A model generated the notes under the pieces. It was not told the origin of the DNA. It saw only the letters and a list, made by a program, of their open reading frames with translations, and did not search any database. Shown piece by piece: positions 33,379-44,815 of a stretch of DNA of 64,000 nucleotides. The translations under genes and the position numbers were made by a program. The stretch comes from Cryptomeria japonica (lineage: Eukaryota; Streptophyta; Pinopsida; Cupressales; Cupressaceae). The stretch is from assembly GCF_030272615.1 (NCBI RefSeq), contig NC_081412.1, forward strand, positions 475,049,657 to 475,113,656, in the 5' to 3' direction. Position 1 is the stretch's first letter, and each line of letters starts with the position of its first letter.

Positions 33379-33769
33379 GAAAAAAATTTAAGAGGCAACT
33401 TCCCTTCATACTTACTGGAACCTTTAGGTAGTCTTATAGAAATAAGTGCTTCAAGATCCTCAAGATCCTTCTCTCCATATTCCATCTCTTTCATCTCTTT
33501 CTCATATTTAGACACTTGTAGAACTTTCTCCAGATCATATCTCTGCTTCTTGGAAATAGTAGCTTTGAATGCAAACCTATTCTTAGGAAGAGAGTCACCA
33601 AACTCACTCAACTAAAAAAGAAAAAATTTTACCAACATATCTCTTATCACGTTTGTAATAGCCTGGATCTCTTCAATAGCAACAACTTTATGTCTGTAAG
33701 AAAGGGGAAAGGCTCTCAACACTTTAGCAACAATCTCAAATTCTTCAAAAACTCCACTGGTAAATCTGA
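33363..33769 (-). pseudogene. E2 copia gag, C-terminal part
   Basis: Minus-strand gag with LSEFGDSLPKNRFAFKA, KYEKEMKEMEYGEKDLEDLE and a run towards the zinc knuckle. The knuckle (33345-33380) is frame-broken and reads YNKIGYFASKC, with both the second Cys and the His replaced. Upstream, to 33769, the frame continues as gag (VAKVLRAFPLSYRHKVVAIEE) until E3 interrupts it at the TTCCA duplication. Confidence 0.78.
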
Positions 33770-33774
33770 TTCCA

Positions 33775-34863
33775 TGTGTTGCATTGGTTTTTTCATTGAT
33801 GTCAACACTTATCTTGTTGGAGGTCTACATTATTGTTTTGGTACTATGCTTATATTGGTTTATTGTTGAACGGACACATTGTGTTCACTAGAATGGATAT
33901 TGCCTTATGTATAGTCACCGGTATATGTTCACCAACATGATATATGGTTCACCGACAACAATGATAACTTGGAGATAATTTGGTTATGTCAAAGACATGG
34001 ATTGAAAGTTTGGATTTGGTATTTTTCTTATTGGTCTAGTCAGGTTGACAGATTTGCCTTTACCGACATATAGGTCTAGGTTATGGACCGACACATGATA
34101 TCTTTTCCAGATCAGCATAACACGTTATGGAGATGGTTTATTGATTGGATAATGTGGTAAATTTATTGAGCCGACATATTGTATGACATCAAGACTTATC
34201 TTTAATTGATTTTATTATAATATCTTTAGTGAGCCGACCTCATGTATAGGTCTTAGGTTTTATATATATGATTGTAAGATCTTTATTAAAGATCAAGGAT
34301 CATGATGAGAGTGTGCAAATATTGAAGGGCAGAAATAAGAAGATCTTTGTGCGAATCACACAAACATTATCTGAAGGTTGAAGGAAGGTTATGAAGGTGT
34401 TTGACACTCATGTTCAGAGCTTAAACCACTACTAAATCCAACATTTTAGATGCTATCTTGAGTAGTACATTGTTATTGGATTTAACCATCCAATTTTAGT
34501 CAGTGTGACTCCTATTTTGTGATTGAATAGTGAGCTCTAGGTGATTGGACTTCCTGAATGTGCAGACCCCATTTGTATACATTTACTATCTATAGTAGTA
34601 TCATCTGATTGTGGGTAAGCTTTCCCACTGTGGTTTTTCCCCTTACCGGGTTTCCATGTCAAAATATTTGTGTCATATGTTGTGGATGTTATTTCTCTTT
34701 TTTTTTAATGCGTTAAGTTATACCGGTGCTTCTATAACTATTAATCTATTTTATCAGGACTAAGTTTTATTTGGAATAATTTGCATTTAAGTTATAATTT
34801 ATTGACAATTGGTTTACAATTGATTTATTCCTCCCTCTCAGTTGTCCTTCCTAGTCCCTAACA
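33775..34863 (+). repeat. 5' LTR of E3
   Basis: 1089 bases, TGTGTTGCATTGG...CCCTAACA. It belongs to the E1 LTR family but starts 26 bases further in than the E1 LTR. TATA-like TTTATATATATG lies near 34259-34270, and the shared CCCACTGTGG/CCTTACCGGG block is at 34613-34665. Confidence 0.88.
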
Positions 34864-34865
34864 AC

Positions 34866-34877
34866 TGGTATCAGAGC
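34866..34877 (+). promoter_or_regulatory. Primer-binding site of E3
   Basis: TGGTATCAGAGC, the exact copia initiator-Met-tRNA primer-binding sequence, two bases after the LTR end. Confidence 0.88.
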
Positions 34878-34920
34878 TAAGTCTTGTTTTTGCAGAAGCC
34901 TAACAACTTGAGGAGATCCT

Positions 34921-35894
34921 ATGCGACAAATATTTTTCAGGAAGGACAATCCGAAACTTGATTGAACTAGGGTATATGGAAGATCATAATGGAAACATAT
35001 CTGAACTGCATTAGAAGAGATATATGGGATGTTACTAATAATGGCTATGTTTATCCTACTTCGAATCAACCTCATCCACCAACATTGGCTAAGGACTTGG
35101 AGAATGATTGCAAAGCAAGAGAAGCACTTCTAAGCGCATTATCAGATCAACAAATCATGAGATTATCAGACCGATCTACTGCTGAAGCTATTTGGGATAA
35201 ACTAGAAACATTGAATGAAGGAGATACCATTGTTAAGATTGGAAAACTGGAATATTATCGGGTCAGGTATGAAAATTAAAAAATGGAAGAAGATGAAAGA
35301 ATTTTTCCATTTATGGAAAGAGTTAATGAAATTGTTTTGGGAATACAATGTTGTGGAAGATCCTTATGTGAAAATGAAATTGTGTCAAAAGATTTAAGAT
35401 CTTTGCCACCAAATTACAAAATGAAAGTGACTGCTATTATTGACTTGAGTACAATGCCTAATACTTCAGTTTCTAGAGATACTTTGGTTGGAAAACTTTC
35501 AGCATTTGAGCTTGAGGAATTTGGTCCTCTTGCTATATTAAAGACTGATTTAGCTTTCAAACCATCATCATCATTAGCATCAACATCATCATCATCTGAC
35601 AAAACTAATTGGAAAGCACTTTATGCAAAAGAACTTGAAGATATGAGAAGAGAAAATGAAGAAATTGAAGAACTTGAAGCACTATTTGCAAGAAAGATGT
35701 CTAAAGGTCCAGCAGGAAGTAAGTATGAAGATAAAGCACCTTCCAAATGTTTTAATTTCCATGAAGTTGGTCATATGGCTTCTAGGTGTCCTGATAGACA
35801 TGCAAGATTAAGGAAGGAAGCAAAAAAAACATATAAGAGTAACCTTGAATATCAAAGATATAGATTTAAGAAAAATAGAGATAAGTCATGTTAG
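34921..35894 (+). pseudogene. E3 copia gag
   Basis: Gag of the same family as E1. The clear coding part runs from about 34989 (ETYLNCIRRDIWDV) through AEAIWDKLETLNEGD, a TAA at about 35277, then MERVNEIVLGIQCCG, LPPNYKMKVTAI and a Ser-rich stretch. The zinc knuckle CFNFHEVGHMASRC (35746-35787) has Phe for the second Cys, so it cannot form the normal CCHC site. The last stop is at 35892. Frame is kept throughout, and decay is by stops. Confidence 0.85.
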
Positions 35895-36257
35895 TATGCA
35901 GATGAAGGTGTTATAGATGACTTAGATGAAGATCCAATAGATAGTGAATGTGCTTTTATTGCAATAAAAAAATATCAACCGACACCTATTGTCAAACTGG
36001 TAGAGCAGGCAAGGACATGAAAAATTGAACAAAAGGATGAATGGATAATAGATAGTGGATGCTCATATCATATGACTAGAGATAAAAGAAAATTATTATC
36101 TTTTTAGGAAATTCATGCAAGTCTAGTAAGATTTGGAGATGATAAAGCTTGTTTAATCAAAGGAAGAGGCACTATATCTTTGGATGGTAAGCATAATACT
36201 GACAATGCTTATTATATAGAAGGTTTAAAGCATAATATTTTGAGTGTTGGTTAGTTA
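35895..36257 (+). pseudogene. E3 copia protease
   Basis: In the same frame as gag: an acidic segment, then DEWIIDSGCSYHMTRDKRK (about 36027-36083) with the catalytic DSG intact and Tyr for one His, then RFGDDKACLIKGRGTISL and GLKHNILSVG. Stops occur at about 36018, 36103 and 36252. Confidence 0.82.
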
Positions 36258-37438
36258 GTGAAAAAAGGATTTCAGTTACAATTCAAGAATGGAAAATGCA
36301 AAATCATAAACAGAACTAGATTGGAGATTGCAACTGGTAATCAAACTAAAGGTAATATCTTTCATTTGAATACCAGTGATAAGACATGTTTGATTGCACA
36401 CATTGATGAAACTTGGTTATGGCATAAGAGACTTTGTCATGTGAGTTTTGATTGCATTATAAAGATCAGTTCAACTGAGGCAGTAAGGGATTTACTTATG
36501 ATTGTGAAACCTCATAATCTAGTATGTAAGGAATATCAAATGGGAAAGCAAGTTAGAACAACATTTAAGAGCATTACTGAGAAAACCAATAATATTCTTT
36601 ATTTAATTCATACTGATTTATGTGGTCCAACAAGAACAAGAAGTCTATAGAGAGATTGATACTTTATGCTAATAATTGATGATTATTTTAGAATGTGTGG
36701 GGTTGCTTCTCTTAGGGAGAAATTAGAAGCTTTTGGAAGATTCAAGATATACAAGGCAATGATAGAAAATGAAACTGGCAAGAAAATCAAATGTTTGAGA
36801 TCAGATCAAGGAGGAGAATTTCCAACTAGAAAATTTAATGCATTATGTGAAGTGAATGGAATCAAAAGACAACTATTAGCACGTCAGACACCCCAGCGGA
36901 ATGGAGTTGTGGAAAAGAAGAACATAACTATTCTAGATGTAGCAAGAACCATGTTAATGGAAGCAAATCTACCTCATGTATATTGGAGAGAAGTAGTTAA
37001 TACAATGGTTTATACTTTCAACATAGTTGACATCTAAAGTAAAATTGGTAAGGCCCCTTATGAACTATGGTTTGGTCATACTCCTACTCTTAAGTACTTC
37101 AGAATATTTGGAAGCAAATGTTATATTAGAATAGATGAGTATATTGATAAACTTGATCTTAGAAGTGATGAAGAAATATTTCTTGGTTATTCTTCTAGAA
37201 TCAAGGCATATAGATGTTTTAATAAAAGGTTACATAAAATCATTTAGAGTACTAATGTGAAGATAGATGAACATTTTAGAGGAGATTCAAGATCTATAGA
37301 ACCGATAGTTGAAATGATTATAAATGAACCGACACAGATTGCATCAGTACAAAGTGAAGATCCAGTCACAGTGGCATCACCAGAGAACTCTACTGTGACT
37401 GAAGAACAACAACTTGTGAAATTAAATAAGAAAAAAAC
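36258..37438 (+). pseudogene. E3 copia gag-pre-integrase and integrase
   Basis: The gag-pre-integrase part includes WLWHKRLCHVSFDCI. The integrase core keeps the three acidic residues: Asp in IHTDLCGP, Asp in CLRSDQGGEF and Glu in TPQRNGVVEKK. Stops at about 36646, 36655, 37035 and 37245 break it. The C-terminal part (FGHTPTLKYFRIFG, NVKIDEHFRG) continues to about 37435, where the frame runs straight into LTR sequence. Confidence 0.88.
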
Positions 37439-38383
37439 CAGGTGTATGTTCACCAGCAAGATATATGGTTCACCGATAGCGATGATAACTTGGAGATCAA
37501 TTGGTAATGTCGAAGACATGGATTGGAAGTTTTGATTTGGTATTTTTCTTATTGGTCTAACTGGGTTGACATATATACCTTTACCGGCAGATAGGTCTAG
37601 GCTATGGACCAGTACATGATATCTATTCCAGATCAGCACGACACATTATGGAGATGGTTTATTGATTGGATAATATGGTAAATTTATTGAGCCGACATAT
37701 TGTATCGCATCAAGACTTATTTGCAATTGATTTTATTGTAATATCTTTAGTGAGCTGACCTCATGTATAGGTCTTAGGTTTTGTATATATGATTGTAAGA
37801 TCTTACTGAAGATCAAGGATCATGATGAGAGTGTGCGAATAATGAATAGAAAAAATTAACATATCCTTGTGCGAATCACAAAGACATTATTTGAAGGTTG
37901 AAGAAAGGTTATGAAGGTGTGTTACACTCATGTTCAAAGCTTAAACCGGTACTAAATCCAGCATTGGAGATGTTATCTTGAGCAGTACATTGTTATTATA
38001 TTTAACCATCCAATTGTAGTCAGTGTGACTCCTATTTTGTGATTGAGCAGTGACCTCTAGGCGGTTGGCCTTTCTGCATGTGCAAACCCCATTTGTATAG
38101 ACTTACTATCTGCAGTAGTATCATCTGATTGTGGGCAAGGTTTCCCACTGTGGTTTTTCCCCTTATCGGGTTTCCACATTAAAATATATGTGTCATATAT
38201 TGTGGATTCTGTTTCTCTTTTTGTTTAATGCATTAACTTATACTGGTACTACTATAGCTATTAATCTATTTTACCGACACTAAGTTTAGTTGGAATAATT
38301 TGCATTTGGGTTATAATTTATTGGTAACTAGCTTACAACTGATTCACGCCCACCCTGTCAATTGTCCTTCCCAATTCCTAACA
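37439..38383 (+). repeat. 3' LTR of E3, 5'-truncated
   Basis: Matches 33919-34863 of the 5' LTR and ends CCTAACA before the TTCCA duplication. The first 144 bases of the LTR are missing through the same deletion that removed RT and RNase H. Confidence 0.85.
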
Positions 38384-38388
38384 TTCCA

Positions 38389-38839
38389 CACACAAGCTCA
38401 TTCACTTTCTACATAAAAGAGGTAATATTCTCATCTTCAAGCTCTCATACTTTCCTTTAAGGCTCTGTAACTTAGCAGGTTTCACATGACGATCACCTTC
38501 ATGCAAGGTCTCCAATTTTACCCCAATTTCATGAGCGATCACAAGATCGATCACATTAGTCCTCTCAAAATCTTACAAGGCACTTATAAATGCTTCCTTG
38601 TCTCTAATATTTTATTTTTCTTCCTTCAACTCATCTGGAGTAGTAGGACCATTTTGAGGAACAATATAGACACTCTTAGTGATCTTTAAGTACTCTTATC
38701 CAATACATATCAAATTACATTGCATCCTACTCTTCTAGAGAGTGTAGTTATTTCCGTCAAATCTTAGACTATCTTTCTTAAAAGAAAAGGTTGCAATCTC
38801 AGATTTGCCAAAGTTGTCAAGCTTCTTCCAGAGGATCTA
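38389..38839 (-). pseudogene. E2 copia gag, N-terminal part
   Basis: Gag interrupted by E3. Read on the minus strand from about 38820: KKDSLRFDGNNYTL, IVPQNGPTTPDELKEEK, VKLETLHEGDRHVKPAKLQSLKGKYE and ENITSFM, the order of a UBN2-type copia gag. Several stops are present. The frame rejoins the part at 33769 across the E3 target site. Confidence 0.75.
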
Positions 38840-38851
38840 GCTCTGATACCA
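38840..38851 (-). promoter_or_regulatory. Primer-binding site of E2
   Basis: Minus strand TGGTATCAGAGC, exact copia primer-binding site, adjacent to the LTR at 38854. Confidence 0.88.
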
Positions 38852-38853
38852 AT

Positions 38854-40167
38854 TGTTGGGAAATTTGCAACAAACTCAGAGGGGGGGGGGGGTGTGAGTT
38901 AGTTTGCACCAAAAACTACTGCAACTTAAACCACAAATAAGATCTAATAATAAAGCATAAAACAACACCATAGCAACAACACACATGACACCGACATTTT
39001 TGATGTGGAAAACCTAGTGAAGGGAAAAACCACCGTGGGAGCCTACCCATGATGAGATAATACCTTTTTAGGAGTTAGTGAAATATTACAATGGGGAATG
39101 AACATGCATTCAAGCATACTACACAAATTACAAAGACTCAGAAGGCTACAAACCTCAGGGAAGTCTCACTGACTTACATGAACATTCGAATGACATCCAA
39201 AGAATCATGAGTTGATGAAATGACATCTCAACATGGCTAAGTACAGTTCTAGTTAAGTACACTGACTGATCTTCTCTACAACACACTTCTTCACACTTCC
39301 AAAGGATCAAATCACTTATTCACACTCTTATTCACATTTACTCGCAGATACCTCTCACAATGATTAAAGCGCATATTTATACAAGTCATCAACCAAGAAA
39401 TATAGGTTGGCTCAACACATGCTACATATTACAAAAATATAATTACACAATACAATAATGCATGCGAACCAAAACAATGTCGGCTAAGACATAGTCTGGA
39501 CCTAAACAACCACCACAAATATGAAACACCTCCAAGAATTATGCCTCAATCATCTGCAACATGCTACACCACCTCAAATATCACATAACATGAAGAACAT
39601 CATCAAATCAAGAAAATATTCAATAATCAACACAAAAATCAATGCAAAACACCAATACACACAACACACAATCTAGAAACATCCATAGACAACTTGAAAC
39701 ACATCGCATCAACCACACCAACTCACATTATTAGAATCATCATAATCATTAAAATGGAGCATAAGAACACCAATACAATAGTCTATCAAACTGAAATATT
39801 ATCTTCTGGATCTCCAAATCACAAACCACTCAAAATGAGGACACAGATCAATGCCTAAAATACCTCCCATGCATCCGCAACCAAAGATATTATAATTTCA
39901 AAGTAGAAAATATGGATTTACCAAAATCGCCAATACTAAAGAACTAAATAACTAGCCACAGTATTAGATCTCATAACTCGATCAAATCAACACGAAGACC
40001 TCTAAAACTATAGTTGAATCATCTAGAGATAAGTATCTTGAAACCTATTAAACAACATCATCTCATTTGCAAAATATAAGCTAAACCAACTCAACCATCT
40101 AACTGCAATACAAAAACACATATTGACTTCACTTATGTTGACATCAATGACAACATATCAGCCAATA
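38854..40167 (-). repeat. 5' LTR of E2
   Basis: Plus-strand TGTTGGGAAATTTG...GCCAATA. On the minus strand it starts TATTGGC, probably a mutated TGTTGGC, and ends CCCAACA. A run of 12-13 G lies near 38881-38893. The shared block (GGAAAACCTAG...ACCACCGTGGGAGCC) is at 39001-39049, and a TATA-like TATAAATATG lies on the minus strand at 39371-39382. The sequence differs from the E1/E3 LTR family. Confidence 0.78.
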
Positions 40168-42157
40168 TCCAATATCAATTGTGTTCAAGAATTACAATTT
40201 ATTTCCTTGCAATGTTGGCATCTACATTTGTCATAGTTGGTAATCTTATTGCAGGGGAACTCCATGGTAATGTCCAGAGTATCTAAATTCTTGAACTCGT
40301 TAGGTTTGGGGTGTATGCCCCTATCTCAAGACAAAAAAAAAATCTAATGCAAACTTGTCTAAAAATAGTCAGCAATAAAATAAAGTCTAGGGAAAACAAA
40401 GATATTTACCCTCTTATCAAGGAGAATAATAATCTTATTGAACTTATATTGTTGAAAATAAAAATTAAAAGCAGACTCCTCTCACATGTTATGCATGACC
40501 AAATAATAGTACACTCTGCCTAAAATTATTCACTTTGAGCTTTAGTTTTTGAATCCTATTAAAAAATTGAACAACGGCAAAATCCTACATGCAAAGAAAA
40601 TATTATTTGATAAACAAACTTTGGATTTGTTTGAAAATCTAAACCCTACAGAGTGAACCCACAATAGTGAGTTAAACTTTTTTCCCAACTTGGACACTGC
40701 AATATTTATTTTTAAAAAAACTTCAAATTCAGACACCTATTACTTGTAAACCGTAAGGAATTTGTAGATGATGTGAACTAGTGATTTGTATCATTTTGTA
40801 TTTAGATTCTAAATCTTTTTTTGATAATTTTTGTAATTAATTTGCTTCCATTTTTCTATCTCCCTCGATTTTTTTTTGTTTTTTTTAAAACAACATTTTT
40901 AAAGAGTGATACTCACTCTATATAGCATAAGTTTTTTTCTATAATAGATATGAACACGATTATTTTGAATTTAGTTTTGTAACATCCATATCTAGTGTTT
41001 TCAATTGGTTTTGTAACATTATCTTCAAAATTTTATATTTTATTAAGATTTGAAGTCGAGTAAACTGTAATTTTGACATATGTCCATTTGATATTACATA
41101 ACTTGTTGTATATGTAATGAAAATAAATTTATTTAATTTTTATTGGAAAGAGTACTTCAATACTTGGTGCGTAAATATTTTTCATAATTTTTTGGGTGAC
41201 TTTTACTATTTTTCGATAAGCATTGAACAAATAAGTTCATGTTCGGTGAAAACCCTACATTCATAAGAAATAAAATAAAAATATATTAATGAAATTAAAT
41301 ATATGAAAAATCATAATATTTGGAAAGCTTATAATAAGGGCTAAATACTTTTTAAAAAAACTTCTAAATTAATTCATTTAACCCCCCAAAAGCTAATGTA
41401 AATTTTTTTTTTTCTCAGCATTTCATAGATGCAAAGGAGACTCCATTGAAAGTATGATTTATAAGTAGAGAGGTTCTATCTAATAAATATTCATCTAAAA
41501 GCCTTTGATCTAACTCTCTTTAATTAATTACTTCAAATGAGACCTCTTAAAGCTTATAACATTATATTTTCTAAAAAATGTATGATTTCAGCAAAAAGTA
41601 GGATGTACAAAAAAAATGGAAACCAACATTGTGAATTCGCCCTCAAAATTCATAAAAGGTAACTAAAAGTCCCTTAAAAATGTAATAGTGGGAAAAAGAG
41701 GTAAACAGGGAACTAAAAACTTAGAACTAGACACCACCATAAGCACTATGAAACCAAGAAGGAAAAAAAACATTAGTACCTATTAACACCGCATTTGATA
41801 CTCATACCCATTTGAATCAGTCTCACGTCTCAATTTTATAACCACAAACCACATAAAATAGAGCATTTCAGTCAGTCAAGATCACAAGGGATTGAAACGG
41901 GTTGCAGGCTACGGGTTGCTTCGATACCCATTTTCAAGTCCTTCTTTAGGGGTTTTCGTCTATTTAATATACAGGAAATGGGGAGCCACGGATCAAATAG
42001 GCTACTTTCATATGGATCTCATGGGCTTACGCACCTCTTTAAAAATGAAGTCAAAGCAATATTTATTACAATTAAAAGTGTGAAGAAATTGAAAATCATA
42101 GAGCTTGCAAATGAATAGAATTCTCCTAGATAAATAAAAAAATTTAATCAAAATTAC
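40168..42157. other. AT-rich DNA with no recognised gene
   Basis: No protein family, LTR or RNA gene recognised. Several A/T homopolymers. 41880-42060 is less AT-rich and could be the downstream part (intron or next exon) of the candidate gene start at 42158-42410, but this is not supported by a family match. Confidence 0.45.
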
Positions 42158-42410
42158 AGACAAACTGGGTGTTCTAGAAGCGTAGAGTGCGGCTATCTCC
42201 TTCACAGGCGGCTTGGAATAGGGAAGTCGACCCATTGCTGTAATTTCTAACTACATGAAATAATGAAATAGAATATCTGTAAAAACAAACTCTGATAAAA
42301 GAAAAACAAAAATCGATTTACCTAGAGCAACATGAAAATGGATGTAGCAACAGTTGAATAGAGGTTTAAAGTTATATTGGGCAACGTATTGTCTTGAGTG
42401 AGAGAGGGTT
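42158..42410 (-). CDS. Candidate first exons of an unidentified host gene
   Basis: On the minus strand a TATA-like TTTAAATAA (about 42410-42418) precedes a CT-rich CCCTCTCTCACTC stretch, as in plant core promoters. A possible 5' UTR exon ends ...GCTCTAG before a GTAAAT donor (42320). An acceptor ending ATGTAG (42251) precedes a short leader and ATG at 42235. The coding part 42235-42158 gives 26 residues beginning MGRLPYSKPPVKEIAALYAS and ends in phase at a GTAATT donor. Base composition is less AT-rich than the neighbourhood. No family recognised, and no clear further exon found, so it may be a truncated gene or chance. Confidence 0.25.
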
Positions 42411-42597
42411 ATTTAAAAGAAATGTACGAGCTAAAAAGTTCGTCACCATTCCATTAGTCCTCCATGGGCTTGCAACTTGACAATCACCCCTACTTGTCAT
42501 ATGAAATTTCTATTACGGTTTGAGTATTTCAGTGTCTTTCATTTTGACATTTAAAAAAAATATTAGTTGTATATATATATATGAAATAATCAAACAG
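42411..42597. other. Upstream flank of the candidate exon, with (TA)n
   Basis: Includes a short TATATATATATATA microsatellite near 42569-42583. Nothing else identified. Confidence 0.4.
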
Positions 42598-42661
42598 GTG
42601 AAAGAGAGTCACAACGTCATACCATATTTGTAAGCAAGTGGTATGGCATCGTGTCTTTCAC
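42598..42661. repeat. Imperfect inverted repeat (hairpin)
   Basis: Left arm GTGAAAGAGAGTCACAACGTCATACCAT and right arm AGTGGTATGGCATCGTGTCTTTCAC pair over most of their length around a loop of about ten bases. Outer GTGAAAGA/TCTTTCAC and inner CATACCA/TGGTATG are exact. It could be a small MITE, a foldback remnant or a hairpin transcript. Confidence 0.6.
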
Positions 42662-44619
42662 TAACACAATAGTAAAACAATCATGACAAACATACCATCA
42701 TCTTCATTATCATTATCTGATATAAACTTTAATTGAGGTTAGCACATAACAAGATACCATCATATCATCATAAGAAAATATAAAACTCACACATATAATG
42801 AGCCCATTTAAATCACCAATCCTAAGTTCCTTATCATAATAGTCCTGAATATATTGTCAACAACATAACACCATAATATCTCATATACCAATATGGAATG
42901 TATAGGACAAGTTAAATCGTCATAAGAAATAATCATGAACCACATATCCTAAATAGTGCAATAATCACGAACGTCATCATAGTCCTAACTTCAATAATCA
43001 AACTAGAGCATTGAATCAATATGGTAATCATAATGAATCTACTACTGTCAAAGAGAATATAAATATTAAGAATGAAACAGAAGGAATCCAGAACATGAAC
43101 ACATCTAAAAGTTTAATCACATCCTCTCATAAAGGTTGAATCAGGGAGGGACACTATATCCCCACCCCCCACCCCCCATAGAGCTCGACTTACTCCTAGA
43201 AGTCACAAAGCTTAAGTTAAATACATGCATGCATTAGTCTAAAAAATGTTATGAATATTGCCAAATTATACCCTTCGCTCAAGACAATTACAAACAATAT
43301 ACCTATTCTTCTTATTAAAGGATTTATCAATCAATAAAACATCTTAGTTCAATCATTTTTGGAGCTCAAGGTGAGATAAAAACAACCAATTTTTTCCTTT
43401 ACTTCCTTCAATCATTCAAATTAATGCATTACACAAGAGGTAAAACAAGAGATACCACTCTTACTAGTTACAATGAGCATACTAAATCATTATAATATCT
43501 TCAAGCGCATCATTTAACCATATTTTTCAGGGCCAATCCATAAATCTGGTCCCCGAGCTAGCATCTTAAAATGTAAATCACTATAATTCATACTTTTCAA
43601 GCATGAAAATACACCTTAAACAAATATACATATGCAAATAAGAAGACAAATATGCTTTTTGCACAACATTTTACACATAGACATTCCCTATCTTATTGAG
43701 GAAGTCATGTCAAACATCTATATGGGGGACAAAAATTTCCAAAAAATAAGCTTCCTCAAAGTCAAATATGGTCAAGATATCACACAATAACCAAAACTTA
43801 TAATACATATACTTAATAGAAAATAAAATTTATGGTATACAAACATCTTAGCCTCCACACACAAAGCACTAATCATGTAGCACAACACTATCTTAATTAT
43901 GGAGGAGTAAATCTCACTACCTGATACAAACATTCGATGCACCCTTCATTCAATAAATCAATCATAGGCGTCCTTATCAATTAGTTATACATGAAGCATA
44001 TGTAGGCACTCATTGAAGACATGAAATATATAGTTCATTTACATTTAACTATTTCATATATTATAAACTTCTTAAATCCAGGTGCACTTCTATCTAACAT
44101 TTCATTAAATATAGTTACCAGTACATTTCATCCTATAAACATATTTCATTTACTCTACTAACATGAGTATTATCTAATTGTTTGCCCAGTCTAGTGCATT
44201 TCTTTGTGGTGTCTTCCCTTGCACACACTATCAGAGGTTCAAAATTAACATGATAGAAACAATACTTAACGCAAAACAAGGGCCCACAATGCTCAACATT
44301 CAGAATGACCACTATAGAGAGCAAAAAGAGAAAGCCCAAAATGAAAGATCATCAAATCCAATGCTAAATCACAAAAAACTGATGGTGAAATCAACAAGAC
44401 ATAAAGTATGACAAGTGCCACCACATAAAACAAAATGTATGAAAGAATAATCTAGTGATCACCCCTAAAATAAATAAATCTAAAAATCAAATTAACTCCA
44501 ATGATGCTTCATAGAAATCACAAATAAATCAAGGCAATATAGCCAACTCATCCAATCCACATCATGAGGTGACTAATATCAGTTACACAAAAGGAGGTAA
44601 CTATTGCACAAGAGCGGTA
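42662..44619. other. AT-rich DNA with no recognised gene
   Basis: About 2 kb with no supported coding or RNA feature. Short open stretches (for example 44178-44411) overlap on both strands and show no family signal. Confidence 0.5.
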
Positions 44620-44815
44620 ATGGGAGAAGGAGCAGGGAGCAGTAACATGGGAGTATTCAAATTTCAAATCAACAGCAAGGCGGGAACTCTGGTACCAATG
44701 GTGGGAGCGGATAGATGGTTGTTGGCTCCATAGGAGAGAAGGATAAGCCTCTGGACTTTCCGGAAGCTACAGCCATTCATCTGACTAGAGGTACTCTTCC
44801 AGAGGAGACAGTGGG
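44620..44815 (+). pseudogene. LINE ORF1, first piece
   Basis: Upstream part of the LINE ORF1 that is cut by E4. The frame 44715-44815 starts at an ATG and reads MVVGSIGEKDKPLDFPEATA...RGTLPEETVG. It continues in frame across the GTGGG duplication into 52509. An alternative ATG at 44620 opens a different frame (MGEGAGSSNMGVFKFQ), so a frameshift may separate the true N-terminus. The 5' end of the LINE cannot be set. Confidence 0.6.

Larger units (their letters stand above)
33770..38388 (+). mobile_element. Copia element E3 nested in E2 gag, with TSD
   Basis: The plus-strand element at 33775-38383 is flanked by the 5-base direct repeat TTCCA (33770-33774 and 38384-38388). It has a full 5' LTR, primer-binding site, gag, protease and integrase. 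A deletion joins the end of the integrase region to the interior of the 3' LTR, so RT, RNase H, the polypurine tract and the first part of the 3' LTR are gone. E2 gag continues on both sides in the opposite orientation. Confidence 0.9.

Noticed and set aside
38880-38893. G homopolymer as a telomere-like or quadruplex element
   Set aside because: It lies at the U5 end of the E2 LTR, where other copia LTRs here also have a G/C run; it is an expanded form of that motif.
42569-42583. (TA)n tract as a regulatory site
   Set aside because: An ordinary short microsatellite in AT-rich DNA; no supporting context.
44178-44411. Open frames on both strands near 44.1-44.4 kb
   Set aside because: Overlapping, no family signal and no codon-like pattern; taken as chance.
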